Positions 16,522-23,632 of a stretch of DNA of 64,000 nt are shown here, in pieces. The DNA is from Actinomycetospora lemnae (lineage in GTDB: Bacteria > Actinomycetota > Actinomycetes > Mycobacteriales > Pseudonocardiaceae): the NCBI RefSeq assembly GCF_028737315.1, contig NZ_JAQZAO010000013.1, positions 1 to 64,000 on the forward strand. Direction: 5' to 3'. Position 1 is the first letter of the stretch, and the number at the start of each line of letters is the position of its first letter. The notes beneath the pieces were generated by a model, which did no database searches, was not told the origin of the DNA, and was given only the letters and a program-made list of their open reading frames with translations. The position numbers and the translations under genes are program-made.

Positions 16522-17473
16522 GCCGGTGCCAGGCCTGGGCCAGCTGGGAGGCGATCGGCGCGACGACGCGCCGGTCGTTCCAGTAGTAGGGGTGGGCCAG
16601 GGGCGTCCAGCCCAACCACCACGGCCCGACGCCGACGCGGCGGTCCTCGGTGATCGCCGCGGCCCAGGCGTCGCTCAGGGGGCGCAGCGGTGAGGCGATG
16701 ACGTCGTCGGGGTCGTAGACGTTGACCCACTCGCCGCGCTGGCGGGGCAGGCGCTCGGCGAAGTCGGGGTGCGGCACGGTCAGGGGCCGGCCGAAGCCCG
16801 GGTGGCGCTGGGCCCACAGGGCCAGGGGGCTGCCGAGCGTGTAGTACCAGCCGAAGGTCTCGCCGCGCTCGATCGGTGTGTCGTCGAGGACGTCCGCAGC
16901 CGCGCCGGCGAGCTTGGTGCGCTGCAGGTCGTAGAGGAAGTCGCTGGAGACGACGCTGCCGAGACTGTGTCCGAGCACCGCGAGCGGCGCGTCCGCGCCC
17001 GCCTCCTGCGCGAGCTCGTGCAGGGTGCGGGCGAGGATGGCCTGGACGTCCTCGTAGTGCCCGGTGCCGTCGGTGCCGGAGTGATAGGCCACGGCGTCGC
17101 CGAGGTAGTGGACGATCAGCCAGCGCAGCGTCGGGAAGTGGGCGTCGCCGAGGCCCGGGAGCCAGCGCAGGCCCGCGGTCGACGCCGCGGCCAGCAGCGC
17201 GAGCGTCGACCCCTGGCTCGCCCGGGCGGCCAGGGCGTCGAGGACCTGCAGCAGCCACTGCGCGTTGCGCCCGCCGATGCGGGTGCTGAGCTGTTCCTGG
17301 CCCTGCTCGAAGACCGGCGCCCAGAACGCGGGCTTCATCACCAGCGCCTCGGCGGCGGGCACGCCGGCGATGCGCTCGAACTCCTCGCCGATCAGCGCCA
17401 TGGCGCGGTCGGCGTACTGCTCGCCGGCGCTCTCGACGCCGTGGACGAGCATGACGGCCAGGCGTTGGTTCAC
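16517..17473 (-). CDS. Alpha/beta-hydrolase-like protein (putative lipase/esterase fold)
   Basis: 318 residues. The nucleophile elbow LAVLGHSLGSVVSSDF (Gly-His-Ser-Leu-Gly) is clear. A candidate acid is in WVNVYDPDDVIASPL and a candidate histidine near the C-terminus (AHPYYWNDRRV). The N-terminus begins MLVHGVESAGEQYADR, an oxyanion-hole-like HG motif. There is no signal peptide, so it is cytoplasmic. This type is common in actinobacteria and is usually annotated as hypothetical. Substrate unknown. It overlaps nothing but shares its terminator with the ABC operon. Confidence 0.7.
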   Translation of the reverse strand: MNQRLAVMLVHGVESAGEQYADRAMALIGEEFERIAGVPAAEALVMKPAFWAPVFEQGQEQLSTRIGGRNAQWLLQVLDALAARASQGSTLALLAAASTAGLRWLPGLGDAHFPTLRWLIVHYLGDAVAYHSGTDGTGHYEDVQAILARTLHELAQEAGADAPLAVLGHSLGSVVSSDFLYDLQRTKLAGAAADVLDDTPIERGETFGWYYTLGSPLALWAQRHPGFGRPLTVPHPDFAERLPRQRGEWVNVYDPDDVIASPLRPLSDAWAAAITEDRRVGVGPWWLGWTPLAHPYYWNDRRVVAPIASQLAQAWHRL

Positions 17474-17480
17474 TTCTGGC

Positions 17481-18857
17481 TCACTTCGTGCTCGATCCCG
17501 ACCCGGCCGTCTCGGTCAGCTCCGCGTAGGGCGTGCGCAGCCCGTCACGGACGAGCCGGACCAGGGCGTGGCGCTGGCGGATGAACAGCACGATCGCCGC
17601 GCCGACGTACACGGCGGACAGGATCAGCAGCTCGAGCTCCTGCAGCGGCGCCGGCAGTGTCGCGGCCAGCACGAACTGGGCGACGAAGAGCCCGAGCAGG
17701 CTCAGCGCGCCGTAGACCGTGATCGAGAGCGTGATGAGCAGCGCCACCGCGAACAGCGACTGCGCGGCGGTGATGAGCAGCTCCTCGCGCTGCACCGTGT
17801 CGACCGGCAGGCCGTTGAGCGACCCCGCCGACAGCGCGAACACGATCGGCAGCGTGCCGACGAGCAACGACCACTGGTTGACCTTGGACGACACCAGCGT
17901 TGCCAGCGCGTCGGTGGTCTTGAGCCGCCAGGCGTAGAGGCCGGCGACGAGCAGCTCGGGCGCCTCCGAGGCCAGCGGGGCGAGCCACTGGACGAGGAAG
18001 AACTGGCTGATGCCGAGCTCCGTGCCGGTCTGGACGAGGGAGTCGGCGAACGGCTCGGCGCACAGGATGATGATCACGGCCGCGACCACGAAGAACGCGA
18101 TGTAGCCGGTCCGGCGCTTGCCGGCGTCCATCCGCCCGACCCACGCCGACGGCCCGATGAGGTCGGGGTCCTCGGCCGGCGCCTTGGCCACGCGAATGCT
18201 GTAGAGCACGAAGATGCCGACGAGGACGACGGTGTCGACCAGCGTGATGCTGACGCGCAGCGGCAGGGTCAGCGAGTAGACGGTGGCGAGCAGCAGGAAG
18301 ACCAGCGGCACGGCGTCGGTGCGCTGCAGCGTGACCCGCGTGGCGTGACCCTCGCGGTGCGACGTGCCGGGGCCGCCCTCCTGGCCGGGGTCGGCGCCGC
18401 CGCGGCGCAGACGGATCGCGGCGAGCAGCACGACCAGTGCCCACCCGACACCGACCAGGATCCGGTTGGCGCCGGTCATGTTGGCCAGCGCCAGGCCGCA
18501 GGGGGACTGTTCCGTCGAGCCCGGTGGCAGACACGTCGGCCCGTACTGGGCGTACGCCTCGCCACCCTGGATCGTGAAGACGAAGTCCACCGCGTACTCG
18601 GGCAGCACCGCGACCAGCGCCAGCAGGGCGATCGCCAGCCCCGCGGAGATGTCGACCTGCGCGGCCTCGGCGGCCCAGGACAGCAGGAACGCCGCGCCGA
18701 TGATCGCGACGCCGTAGAGCAGCGCGTCGACGGGGTGGGACAGCGAGATGCCCACCACGTGCAGGACGAGGCCCGGGACCGCGACGGCCACCGCGAGCCC
18801 GACCAGCAGGGGGGAACGGTCACCGCGACGGGCCGTGCCCGCGCTGCTGGACGTCAT
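17481..18857 (-). CDS. CaCA-superfamily sodium/calcium (proton) exchanger
   Basis: 458 residues with about eleven membrane helices. Two related alpha-repeat regions can be seen: SWAAEAAQVDISAGLAIALL with ALVAVLPEYAVDFVF, and WLAPLASEAPELLVAGLYAW with TTDALATLVSSKVNQWS. Their conserved acidic residues (Glu in LPEYAV and SEAPE) are the cation-binding residues of the superfamily. A hydrophilic loop after ~160 residues (RRGGADPGQEGGPG) separates the halves. It should move Ca2+ or Na+ against H+ or Na+ across the membrane. The ATG is 7 bases after TAGAGA, a leaderless-type start. It ends 8 bases before the hydrolase start, so the two genes may be co-transcribed. Confidence 0.8.
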   Translation of the reverse strand: MTSSSAGTARRGDRSPLLVGLAVAVAVPGLVLHVVGISLSHPVDALLYGVAIIGAAFLLSWAAEAAQVDISAGLAIALLALVAVLPEYAVDFVFTIQGGEAYAQYGPTCLPPGSTEQSPCGLALANMTGANRILVGVGWALVVLLAAIRLRRGGADPGQEGGPGTSHREGHATRVTLQRTDAVPLVFLLLATVYSLTLPLRVSITLVDTVVLVGIFVLYSIRVAKAPAEDPDLIGPSAWVGRMDAGKRRTGYIAFFVVAAVIIILCAEPFADSLVQTGTELGISQFFLVQWLAPLASEAPELLVAGLYAWRLKTTDALATLVSSKVNQWSLLVGTLPIVFALSAGSLNGLPVDTVQREELLITAAQSLFAVALLITLSITVYGALSLLGLFVAQFVLAATLPAPLQELELLILSAVYVGAAIVLFIRQRHALVRLVRDGLRTPYAELTETAGSGSSTK

Positions 18858-18864
18858 GTCCGGT

Positions 18865-18870
18865 TCTCTA
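18865..18870 (-). promoter_or_regulatory. -10 element TAGAGA, leaderless start
   Basis: On the minus strand TAGAGA lies 7 bases before the ATG of the exchanger gene. The sixth base differs from the usual T. The remaining ~200 bp to the divergent mscS-like start hold no other clear feature. Confidence 0.35.
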
Positions 18871-19072
18871 CCCGTCACCCGACTCCCACACCCGTCCGAC
18901 GCGCCGATCACACGGATCCCACGCCGCCCGCCCCTGCCGTACCGCCGAGCGGCCCTGGACCGACGCCCGACCGGCCCCGTGCGCACGCGGTTTGCTCCCG
19001 CCCCGGGTCCTGCGGCACGGTGGCGCGCCGGCATCCCGTACCCGACGCTCCCCGCTCCCCGAGGTGGTTGCC

Positions 19073-19939
19073 GTGCCGATCGCTCCTGTCCTGACCTTCG
19101 ACGGGCTCCTCCACACTGCGGTCACGATCGCCCTCATCGTGCTCGTCGCCGTCGTCGTGCGCTTCGTCGTCAACCGCGTCATCGGCCACGTGGCCGCCGG
19201 CGCCGGCGTCCCGGGCCTGCTCTCGCTCCTGCGGCGGCGGCGCGGGGTCTCCGACGCCGACCGCATCCAGGCGTTCGGGTCCGCGCGGCGGGCGCAGCGG
19301 GCACGGACCGTCGGTTCGGTGATCCGCAACGCGGCCACGATCCTGATCTTCGGGACCGCGTCCATGATGGTGCTCGGCCAGTTCGGCGTGAACCTCGCGC
19401 CGGTGCTCGCCTCGGCGGGCGTGCTCGGGCTCGCCATCGGGTTCGGCGCGCAGAACCTCGTCAAGGACTTCCTGTCCGGCATCTTCATGCTGCTCGAGGA
19501 CCAGTACGGCGTCGGCGACCACGTCGACCTCGGCGACGCGGTCGGCACCATCGAGCGGGTCGGGCTGCGCACGACGACGGTCCGCGACGTCACCGGCATG
19601 GTCTGGTACGTCCGCAACGGCACGATCGAGCGCGTCGGCAACGGCTCGCAGGACCACGCCGTCGCCGTCGTCGACATCCCGCTGGCGATCGACACCGACG
19701 TCACCCGCGCCGCCGCGATCGCCGAGGAGGCCGCGGCGGCCGGCATCGCCGAGCACGGGCACGGCGCCGACGTGCTGGACGAGCCGCAGGTGCTCGGCGT
19801 CGAGTCGCTGTCCGCGTCCGGTATGACCCTCCGACTGACGGCTCGTACGAAGCCCGGCCGGCAGTGGGTGGTCCAGCGCGCCATGACCGAGCGTGTCGTC
19901 GCCGCCCTGCGCGCCGACGAGGTGATGCTCGCGGCGTGA
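19073..19939 (+). CDS. Small-conductance mechanosensitive channel (MscS family)
   Basis: 288 residues from the GTG at 19073, preceded by GAGGTGG. Three membrane helices: one near the N-terminus, one at NAATILIFGTASMMVLGQFG and the pore-lining helix at VLASAGVLGLAIGFGAQNLVKDFLSG, the hallmark of MscS. The beta domain follows (GDHVDLGDAVGTIERVGLRTT...). It should open under membrane tension and release solutes on osmotic downshock. It is divergent from the exchanger gene. The length matches minimal MscS channels. Confidence 0.88.
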   Translation: MPIAPVLTFDGLLHTAVTIALIVLVAVVVRFVVNRVIGHVAAGAGVPGLLSLLRRRRGVSDADRIQAFGSARRAQRARTVGSVIRNAATILIFGTASMMVLGQFGVNLAPVLASAGVLGLAIGFGAQNLVKDFLSGIFMLLEDQYGVGDHVDLGDAVGTIERVGLRTTTVRDVTGMVWYVRNGTIERVGNGSQDHAVAVVDIPLAIDTDVTRAAAIAEEAAAAGIAEHGHGADVLDEPQVLGVESLSASGMTLRLTARTKPGRQWVVQRAMTERVVAALRADEVMLAA

Positions 19940-20013
19940 TCGCCGATGTGACGTCCGCCGGAGATCGGCCGTCCGTCGCGCGCCGTCCACCTCGGTGGGC
20001 GGAAGATCACGGA

Positions 20014-20910
20014 GTGATCCTCGAGCGCCGGCTCCGCCGTGGTCGCCTCGCCGCCGCGCTCGTCGTCGCGACGCTCGTCGCCGGGTGCTCGGTGGGCGGA
20101 TCCGCGCCCGCCCCGGCACCCGCGCCCCCGCCGGCCGCGGCCCCCACGACGGCGCCGCCGACCACCACGGCGCCGGCGCCCTCGCGGGCCCAGGCCGCCG
20201 TCGACGCGACCGCCTCGGCGGCCGAGGAGCGCAGCGGCGTGACGCTCGGCGTGGCCGTCCTCGACCGCGCGACGGGACAGACCGCCGCCAACGGCGAGGG
20301 CGCCACCCCGCTGCGGGCGGCGTCGGTGGCCAAGCTCTTCACGATCGTCGACATCCTGACCCGGCGCGAGGCCGGGCAGCTGACCACGACGCCGGCCGAC
20401 GAGGAGCGCTTCCGGCGGGCGCTCAGCCTCAGCGACGACGACGCCATGAACGCGCTGTGGTCGACCTACGGCGGCCCGGCGGGCATCGAGCGGGTGGCGT
20501 CGATGCTCGGTCTCGCGGAGACCAGCCCGCCCGCGGACACGTCCCAGTGGGGCGAGGTCCGGACGTCGGCGCGGGACGTGGCGGCGCTCTACGCCTTCGT
20601 CACCAGCGGCCTGAGGCCCGACGACCGCGACCTCGTGCTGCAGTCGCTCGCGGACGCGCCGTCCACCGCCGCCGACGGGTTCGACCAGGGCTTCGGCCTG
20701 CTCGACCCCGCCCGCCGCGGCTCCGCGGTGGCGAAGCAGGGGTGGCTGTGCTGCCTCGGGTCGAGCGTCGACCTGCACTCGGCCGGCTTCCCGGACGCCG
20801 ACGGGCGCTACGTCGTCGTGCTGCTGTCCAACCAGCCGCGCGGCTACGCCGCCGCCCGCACGCTGCTCGACGACGCGGCGTCGGCGGCCCGTGATGCGCT
20901 CGGCGACTGA
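20014..20910 (+). CDS. Class A beta-lactamase-like serine hydrolase, lipoprotein
   Basis: 298 residues. The signal peptide ends in LVAGC (Cys25), followed by a Pro/Ala/Thr linker, so the protein is lipid-anchored outside the cell. The SxxK motif is Ser104-Val-Ala-Lys107 in RAASVAKLF. SLSDDDAMN stands in the place of the SDN motif. A clear KTG triad is not obvious (VAKQGWLC may replace it), so beta-lactamase activity is doubtful. It resembles mycobacterial LppW-type proteins and may act on the cell wall. The GTG start is the best in-frame choice before the signal peptide. Confidence 0.75.
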   Translation: MILERRLRRGRLAAALVVATLVAGCSVGGSAPAPAPAPPPAAAPTTAPPTTTAPAPSRAQAAVDATASAAEERSGVTLGVAVLDRATGQTAANGEGATPLRAASVAKLFTIVDILTRREAGQLTTTPADEERFRRALSLSDDDAMNALWSTYGGPAGIERVASMLGLAETSPPADTSQWGEVRTSARDVAALYAFVTSGLRPDDRDLVLQSLADAPSTAADGFDQGFGLLDPARRGSAVAKQGWLCCLGSSVDLHSAGFPDADGRYVVVLLSNQPRGYAAARTLLDDAASAARDALGD

Positions 20911-20914
20911 CCCC

Positions 20915-20920
20915 TAGTCT
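20915..20920 (+). promoter_or_regulatory. -10 element TAGTCT, leaderless start
   Basis: TAGTCT lies 5 bases after the previous stop and 7 bases before the GTG at 20928. It gives the class C-like gene its own promoter. Confidence 0.5.
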
Positions 20921-20927
20921 CGCGCGG

Positions 20928-21737
20928 GTGGAGAGCCTCGCCCAGATCGACGACTGGCCCGTCGAGCACGCCGCGGCCGGTGTGGTGGCGGCCGACGGGA
21001 CCGTGCGCGGCACCCGCGGCCCGACCGACCGGCGCTTCCCCCTGGCGTCGGTGACCAAGCCGCTGGTGGCCGTCGGGGCGCTGGTGGCGGTCGAGGAGGA
21101 GGCGATCACCCTCGACCAGCCCGCCGGGCCGGAGGGGTCGACGGTGCGCCACCTGCTCGCCCACACCTCGGGGCTCGCGTTCGGGGAGCACCGGGCGGTC
21201 GCCGAGCCCGGGACGCGGCGGCTGTACTCGTCGGCCGGGTTCGAGGTGCTGGCGACGACGATCGAGGAGGCCACCGGCATCGGGTTCGCCGACTACCTCC
21301 ACGAGGCCGTCCTCGCCCCGCTCGGGATGGCGTCGACGACCCTCGACGGCTCGCCGGGCCACGGCGCCACCTCGACCGTCGACGACCTGCTGCGCCTCGC
21401 CGCCGAGCTCCAGGCCCCGGCCCTGCTGCACCGGTCGACGCTCGACGAGGCGACGTCCGTGCAGTTCCCGGGCCTCAACGGCACGATCCCGGGCTTCGGG
21501 CACCAGAAGCCCAACGACTGGGGGCTGGGCTTCGAGCTGCGCGACGACAAGTCGCCGCACTGGACCGGGGCGACGAACTCGGCGCGGACCTTCGGGCACT
21601 TCGGCCAGTCGGGCACGTTCCTGTGGGTGGATCCGGACGCTGGCCTGGCGTGCGTGGCCCTCGCCGACCGCGACTTCGGCGACTGGGCCAAGGCCGCCTG
21701 GCCGCCGCTGTCCGACGCGGTCCTCGCCGAGGGCTGA
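20928..21737 (+). CDS. Class C beta-lactamase-fold serine hydrolase
   Basis: 269 residues without a signal peptide. Ser41-Val-Thr-Lys44 is the nucleophile motif; Tyr100-Ser-Ser102 in RRLYSSAGFE fits the YxN/YSN motif; HFGQSG near the C-terminus replaces KTG, as in esterase and peptidase members (beta-lactamase, EstB and DD-peptidase group). A cytoplasmic esterase is more likely than a beta-lactamase. The GTG start follows TAGTCT by 7 bases. It follows another penicillin-binding-fold gene but is not similar to it in sequence. Confidence 0.8.
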   Translation: MESLAQIDDWPVEHAAAGVVAADGTVRGTRGPTDRRFPLASVTKPLVAVGALVAVEEEAITLDQPAGPEGSTVRHLLAHTSGLAFGEHRAVAEPGTRRLYSSAGFEVLATTIEEATGIGFADYLHEAVLAPLGMASTTLDGSPGHGATSTVDDLLRLAAELQAPALLHRSTLDEATSVQFPGLNGTIPGFGHQKPNDWGLGFELRDDKSPHWTGATNSARTFGHFGQSGTFLWVDPDAGLACVALADRDFGDWAKAAWPPLSDAVLAEG

Positions 21738-21767
21738 GCAGCCGAGCGGGACCCGCGGGGCGTGTCA

Positions 21768-21809
21768 GCCTGGCGTCCACGCCGGCGTCCAACGTCAGGA
21801 AATCCACCA
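21768..21809 (+). repeat. Dispersed 42-bp intergenic repeat, copy 2
   Basis: It begins AGCCTGGCGTCCACGCC and is 37/42 identical to the copy at 6078. With copy 3 it forms an inverted pair filling the 174-bp gap between the hydrolase and yaaA genes. Confidence 0.65.
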
Positions 21810-21850
21810 CGATCTCGGTCGGTCCGCGGCCGGGCCACGGGGAACGAGCT

Positions 21851-21892
21851 GGTGGAGATGCTGGCGTCCAGCGTCAGCGTGGACGCCACGCT
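21851..21892 (-). repeat. Dispersed 42-bp intergenic repeat, copy 3 (inverted)
   Basis: Read on the minus strand it begins AGCGTGGCGTCCACGCTG and is 33/42 identical to the copy at 6078. Together with copy 2 it could fold into a long hairpin separating the two convergent genes. Confidence 0.55.
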
Positions 21893-21911
21893 GAGACACG
21901 CCGTGCCTCGG

Positions 21912-22679
21912 TCAGCGCGGGACGACCAGGACGAGCGCGCGGTCCGAGGCCTGCTCCACGCGCAGGCCGGCGTCGCGCAGGAGCGCGAGCACCCCGCCCG
22001 CGTCCTTGGGGCGTCGCCGTGACGACGCGAGCAGCCGGGCCGCGTGGCCCTTGTGCGACTTGTTCGCGTGGCTGACCACCGTCCGCGAGCCGTCGGCGGC
22101 CTCGCTGTGCACGTCCAGCGTCACCGCGCCCTTCGCGGGGCCCAGCGCCATGTACGGCCCGGAGCGCAGGTCGACGACCAGGTCGTCCTGCCCGTCGAGC
22201 AGGGGCACGAGCTCCGGGCGCCAGGTCACGCGCAGACTCCGACCCTGGGTCGAGCTCCGCTCGGCGGTATCTCCCGCCCGCCCCGGCAGCGCGCTCCCGC
22301 CCGAGAGCCGGTAGGCCGGGATCGGGTCGGTGCCCCCGACCAGCCCGAACAGCGCCGAGCAGATCAGCAGCCGCCGCCGCGCCGCCGGCGTCAGCGACGC
22401 GGCGTCCAGGGCGTCGTAGAGCACCCCGGTGTACCGGCGCAGCGCGGGCGTGGTCGGCGAGGTCCACAGCGCGGCGTTGCGGGCGATCTCGTCGTCCTGG
22501 CGCTCGGAGACGTCGAGCGCGGCGCGGGAGGCCGGGACGTCGGCGGCCAGGGCCACCAGCTCGTCGACCAGCACCTTGCGCGTCGGGTTCAGCGACGGGA
22601 ACGACAGCGCGTCGAGGTCGAGCGGGCGCCCGCGGCCGCCGGGGGCCTTGGTCTCCGAGGGCGGCAGGACGACGAGCAC
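21912..22679 (-). CDS. yaaA: YaaA family peroxide-stress protein
   Basis: 255 residues. The N-terminal MLVVLPPSETKAPGG and the segment LNPTRKVLVDEL match the YaaA (DUF328/UPF0246) family; RYTGVLYDALD, SALFGLVGGTDPIPAYRL and VSHANKSHKGHAARLL are its other conserved blocks. In E. coli YaaA lowers free iron during hydrogen-peroxide stress and binds DNA. The GTG at 22679 lies 6 bases after TACCGT, so the transcript is probably leaderless. No OxyR site was recognised. Confidence 0.88.
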   Translation of the reverse strand: MLVVLPPSETKAPGGRGRPLDLDALSFPSLNPTRKVLVDELVALAADVPASRAALDVSERQDDEIARNAALWTSPTTPALRRYTGVLYDALDAASLTPAARRRLLICSALFGLVGGTDPIPAYRLSGGSALPGRAGDTAERSSTQGRSLRVTWRPELVPLLDGQDDLVVDLRSGPYMALGPAKGAVTLDVHSEAADGSRTVVSHANKSHKGHAARLLASSRRRPKDAGGVLALLRDAGLRVEQASDRALVLVVPR

Positions 22680-22685
22680 ACCGGC

Positions 22686-22691
22686 ACGGTA
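22686..22691 (-). promoter_or_regulatory. -10 element TACCGT of yaaA, leaderless start
   Basis: Six bases separate it from the GTG at 22679 on the minus strand. A divergent gene starts at 22712, so the shared control region is only 32 bp. Confidence 0.45.
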
Positions 22692-22711
22692 GCCCGGGGC
22701 ACGATGAGCCC

Positions 22712-23608
22712 GTGCAGGAGCGCGGGACGCCGGGCTGGCGCGACGAGGTGCTCGCGTGGATCGCCGACGTCACCGGATCGCACCCCACGGGCGAGGTCAC
22801 GCAACGCCACCGCGCCTGGTCGACGGTGCTGCGCGTGCCGACGGCGGACGGGCCGGTGTGGCTCAAGGAGCCGGTCGCGGGCATGGCGGCCGAGGTCGGG
22901 CTGCACGCGCTGCTCGCCCGCGTCGCCCCCGACGCCGTCGCGACCCCGCTCGCCGTCGACGTCGAGCGTCACCGCCTGCTCCTGCCCGACACCGGCCCGA
23001 GCGTCCGCGACGACGGCACCGACCCGTCGGCCGCCCTGACCGCGGCCCTGCCGCGCTACGCCGACCTGCAGCGCCGCCTCGTGCCGCACCTCGACGCGAT
23101 GGCCGCCCTCGGCGTGCCCGACGCCACCCCGCCGGCGCTGCCCGCGCGGTACGCGGAGGCCGTCGCGACGATCGGCGGGCCCGACCGCGCGGCCGAGGTG
23201 GCCGCCTGGGCCGACGAGCTCGCCGGCACCGTCCCGTCCAGCGTCGACCACCAGGACCTGCACATCGGCAACGTCCTCGCCGACGGCCGCTTCGCCGACT
23301 GGGGCGACGCCGTCCTCGCGCACCCCTTCGCGAGCCTGCTCGTGGCGCTGGGCTCGGTGCGACGCCTGCTGGCGGTCGACACGACGGACCCGGCCCTCAC
23401 CCGCCCCCGCGACGCCTACCTCGAGGTCTTCACCGACCTGGCGCCCCACCGCGAGCTGGTGCGCCTGACGCGCACGGCCTGCCGCGCCGCCGTCGTCGCC
23501 CGCGCCCTGACCTGGACCCGCGGCGCGTCCGCCGACCCGCGCTTCGCCCACGCGCCGGCCGAGACGCTGGCGGCCCTCGGCGACCCCGACTGGCTGGCGG
23601 GCACCTGA
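22712..23608 (+). CDS. Aminoglycoside-phosphotransferase-fold kinase
   Basis: 298 residues. The APH signature is clear: SVDHQDLHIGNVLADGRFADWGDAV, with the catalytic Asp in HQDLHIGN and the metal-binding Asp in DWGD. The Lys in GPVWLKEPVAG is the ATP-binding lysine. The substrate cannot be read; many actinobacterial members phosphorylate small metabolites and are not resistance genes. The GTG is at 22712. The stop lies 24 bases before jetC, so read-through into that cassette is possible, but jetC also has its own leaderless promoter. Confidence 0.8.
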   Translation: MQERGTPGWRDEVLAWIADVTGSHPTGEVTQRHRAWSTVLRVPTADGPVWLKEPVAGMAAEVGLHALLARVAPDAVATPLAVDVERHRLLLPDTGPSVRDDGTDPSAALTAALPRYADLQRRLVPHLDAMAALGVPDATPPALPARYAEAVATIGGPDRAAEVAAWADELAGTVPSSVDHQDLHIGNVLADGRFADWGDAVLAHPFASLLVALGSVRRLLAVDTTDPALTRPRDAYLEVFTDLAPHRELVRLTRTACRAAVVARALTWTRGASADPRFAHAPAETLAALGDPDWLAGT

Positions 23609-23619
23609 TCCCTGCTCCG

Positions 23620-23625
23620 TACCCT
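23620..23625 (+). promoter_or_regulatory. -10 element TACCCT of the jetC operon, leaderless start
   Basis: TACCCT is followed by exactly 7 bases to the GTG at 23633. No good -35 is seen at the expected distance. It lies 12 bases after the kinase stop codon. Confidence 0.45.
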
Positions 23626-23632
23626 CGTCCGG

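Noticed and set aside
20014-21737. Two beta-lactamase resistance genes in tandem
   Set aside because: Neither keeps a full set of beta-lactamase motifs (no clear KTG in the first, HFGQSG in the second); esterase, peptidase or wall-linked roles are more likely.
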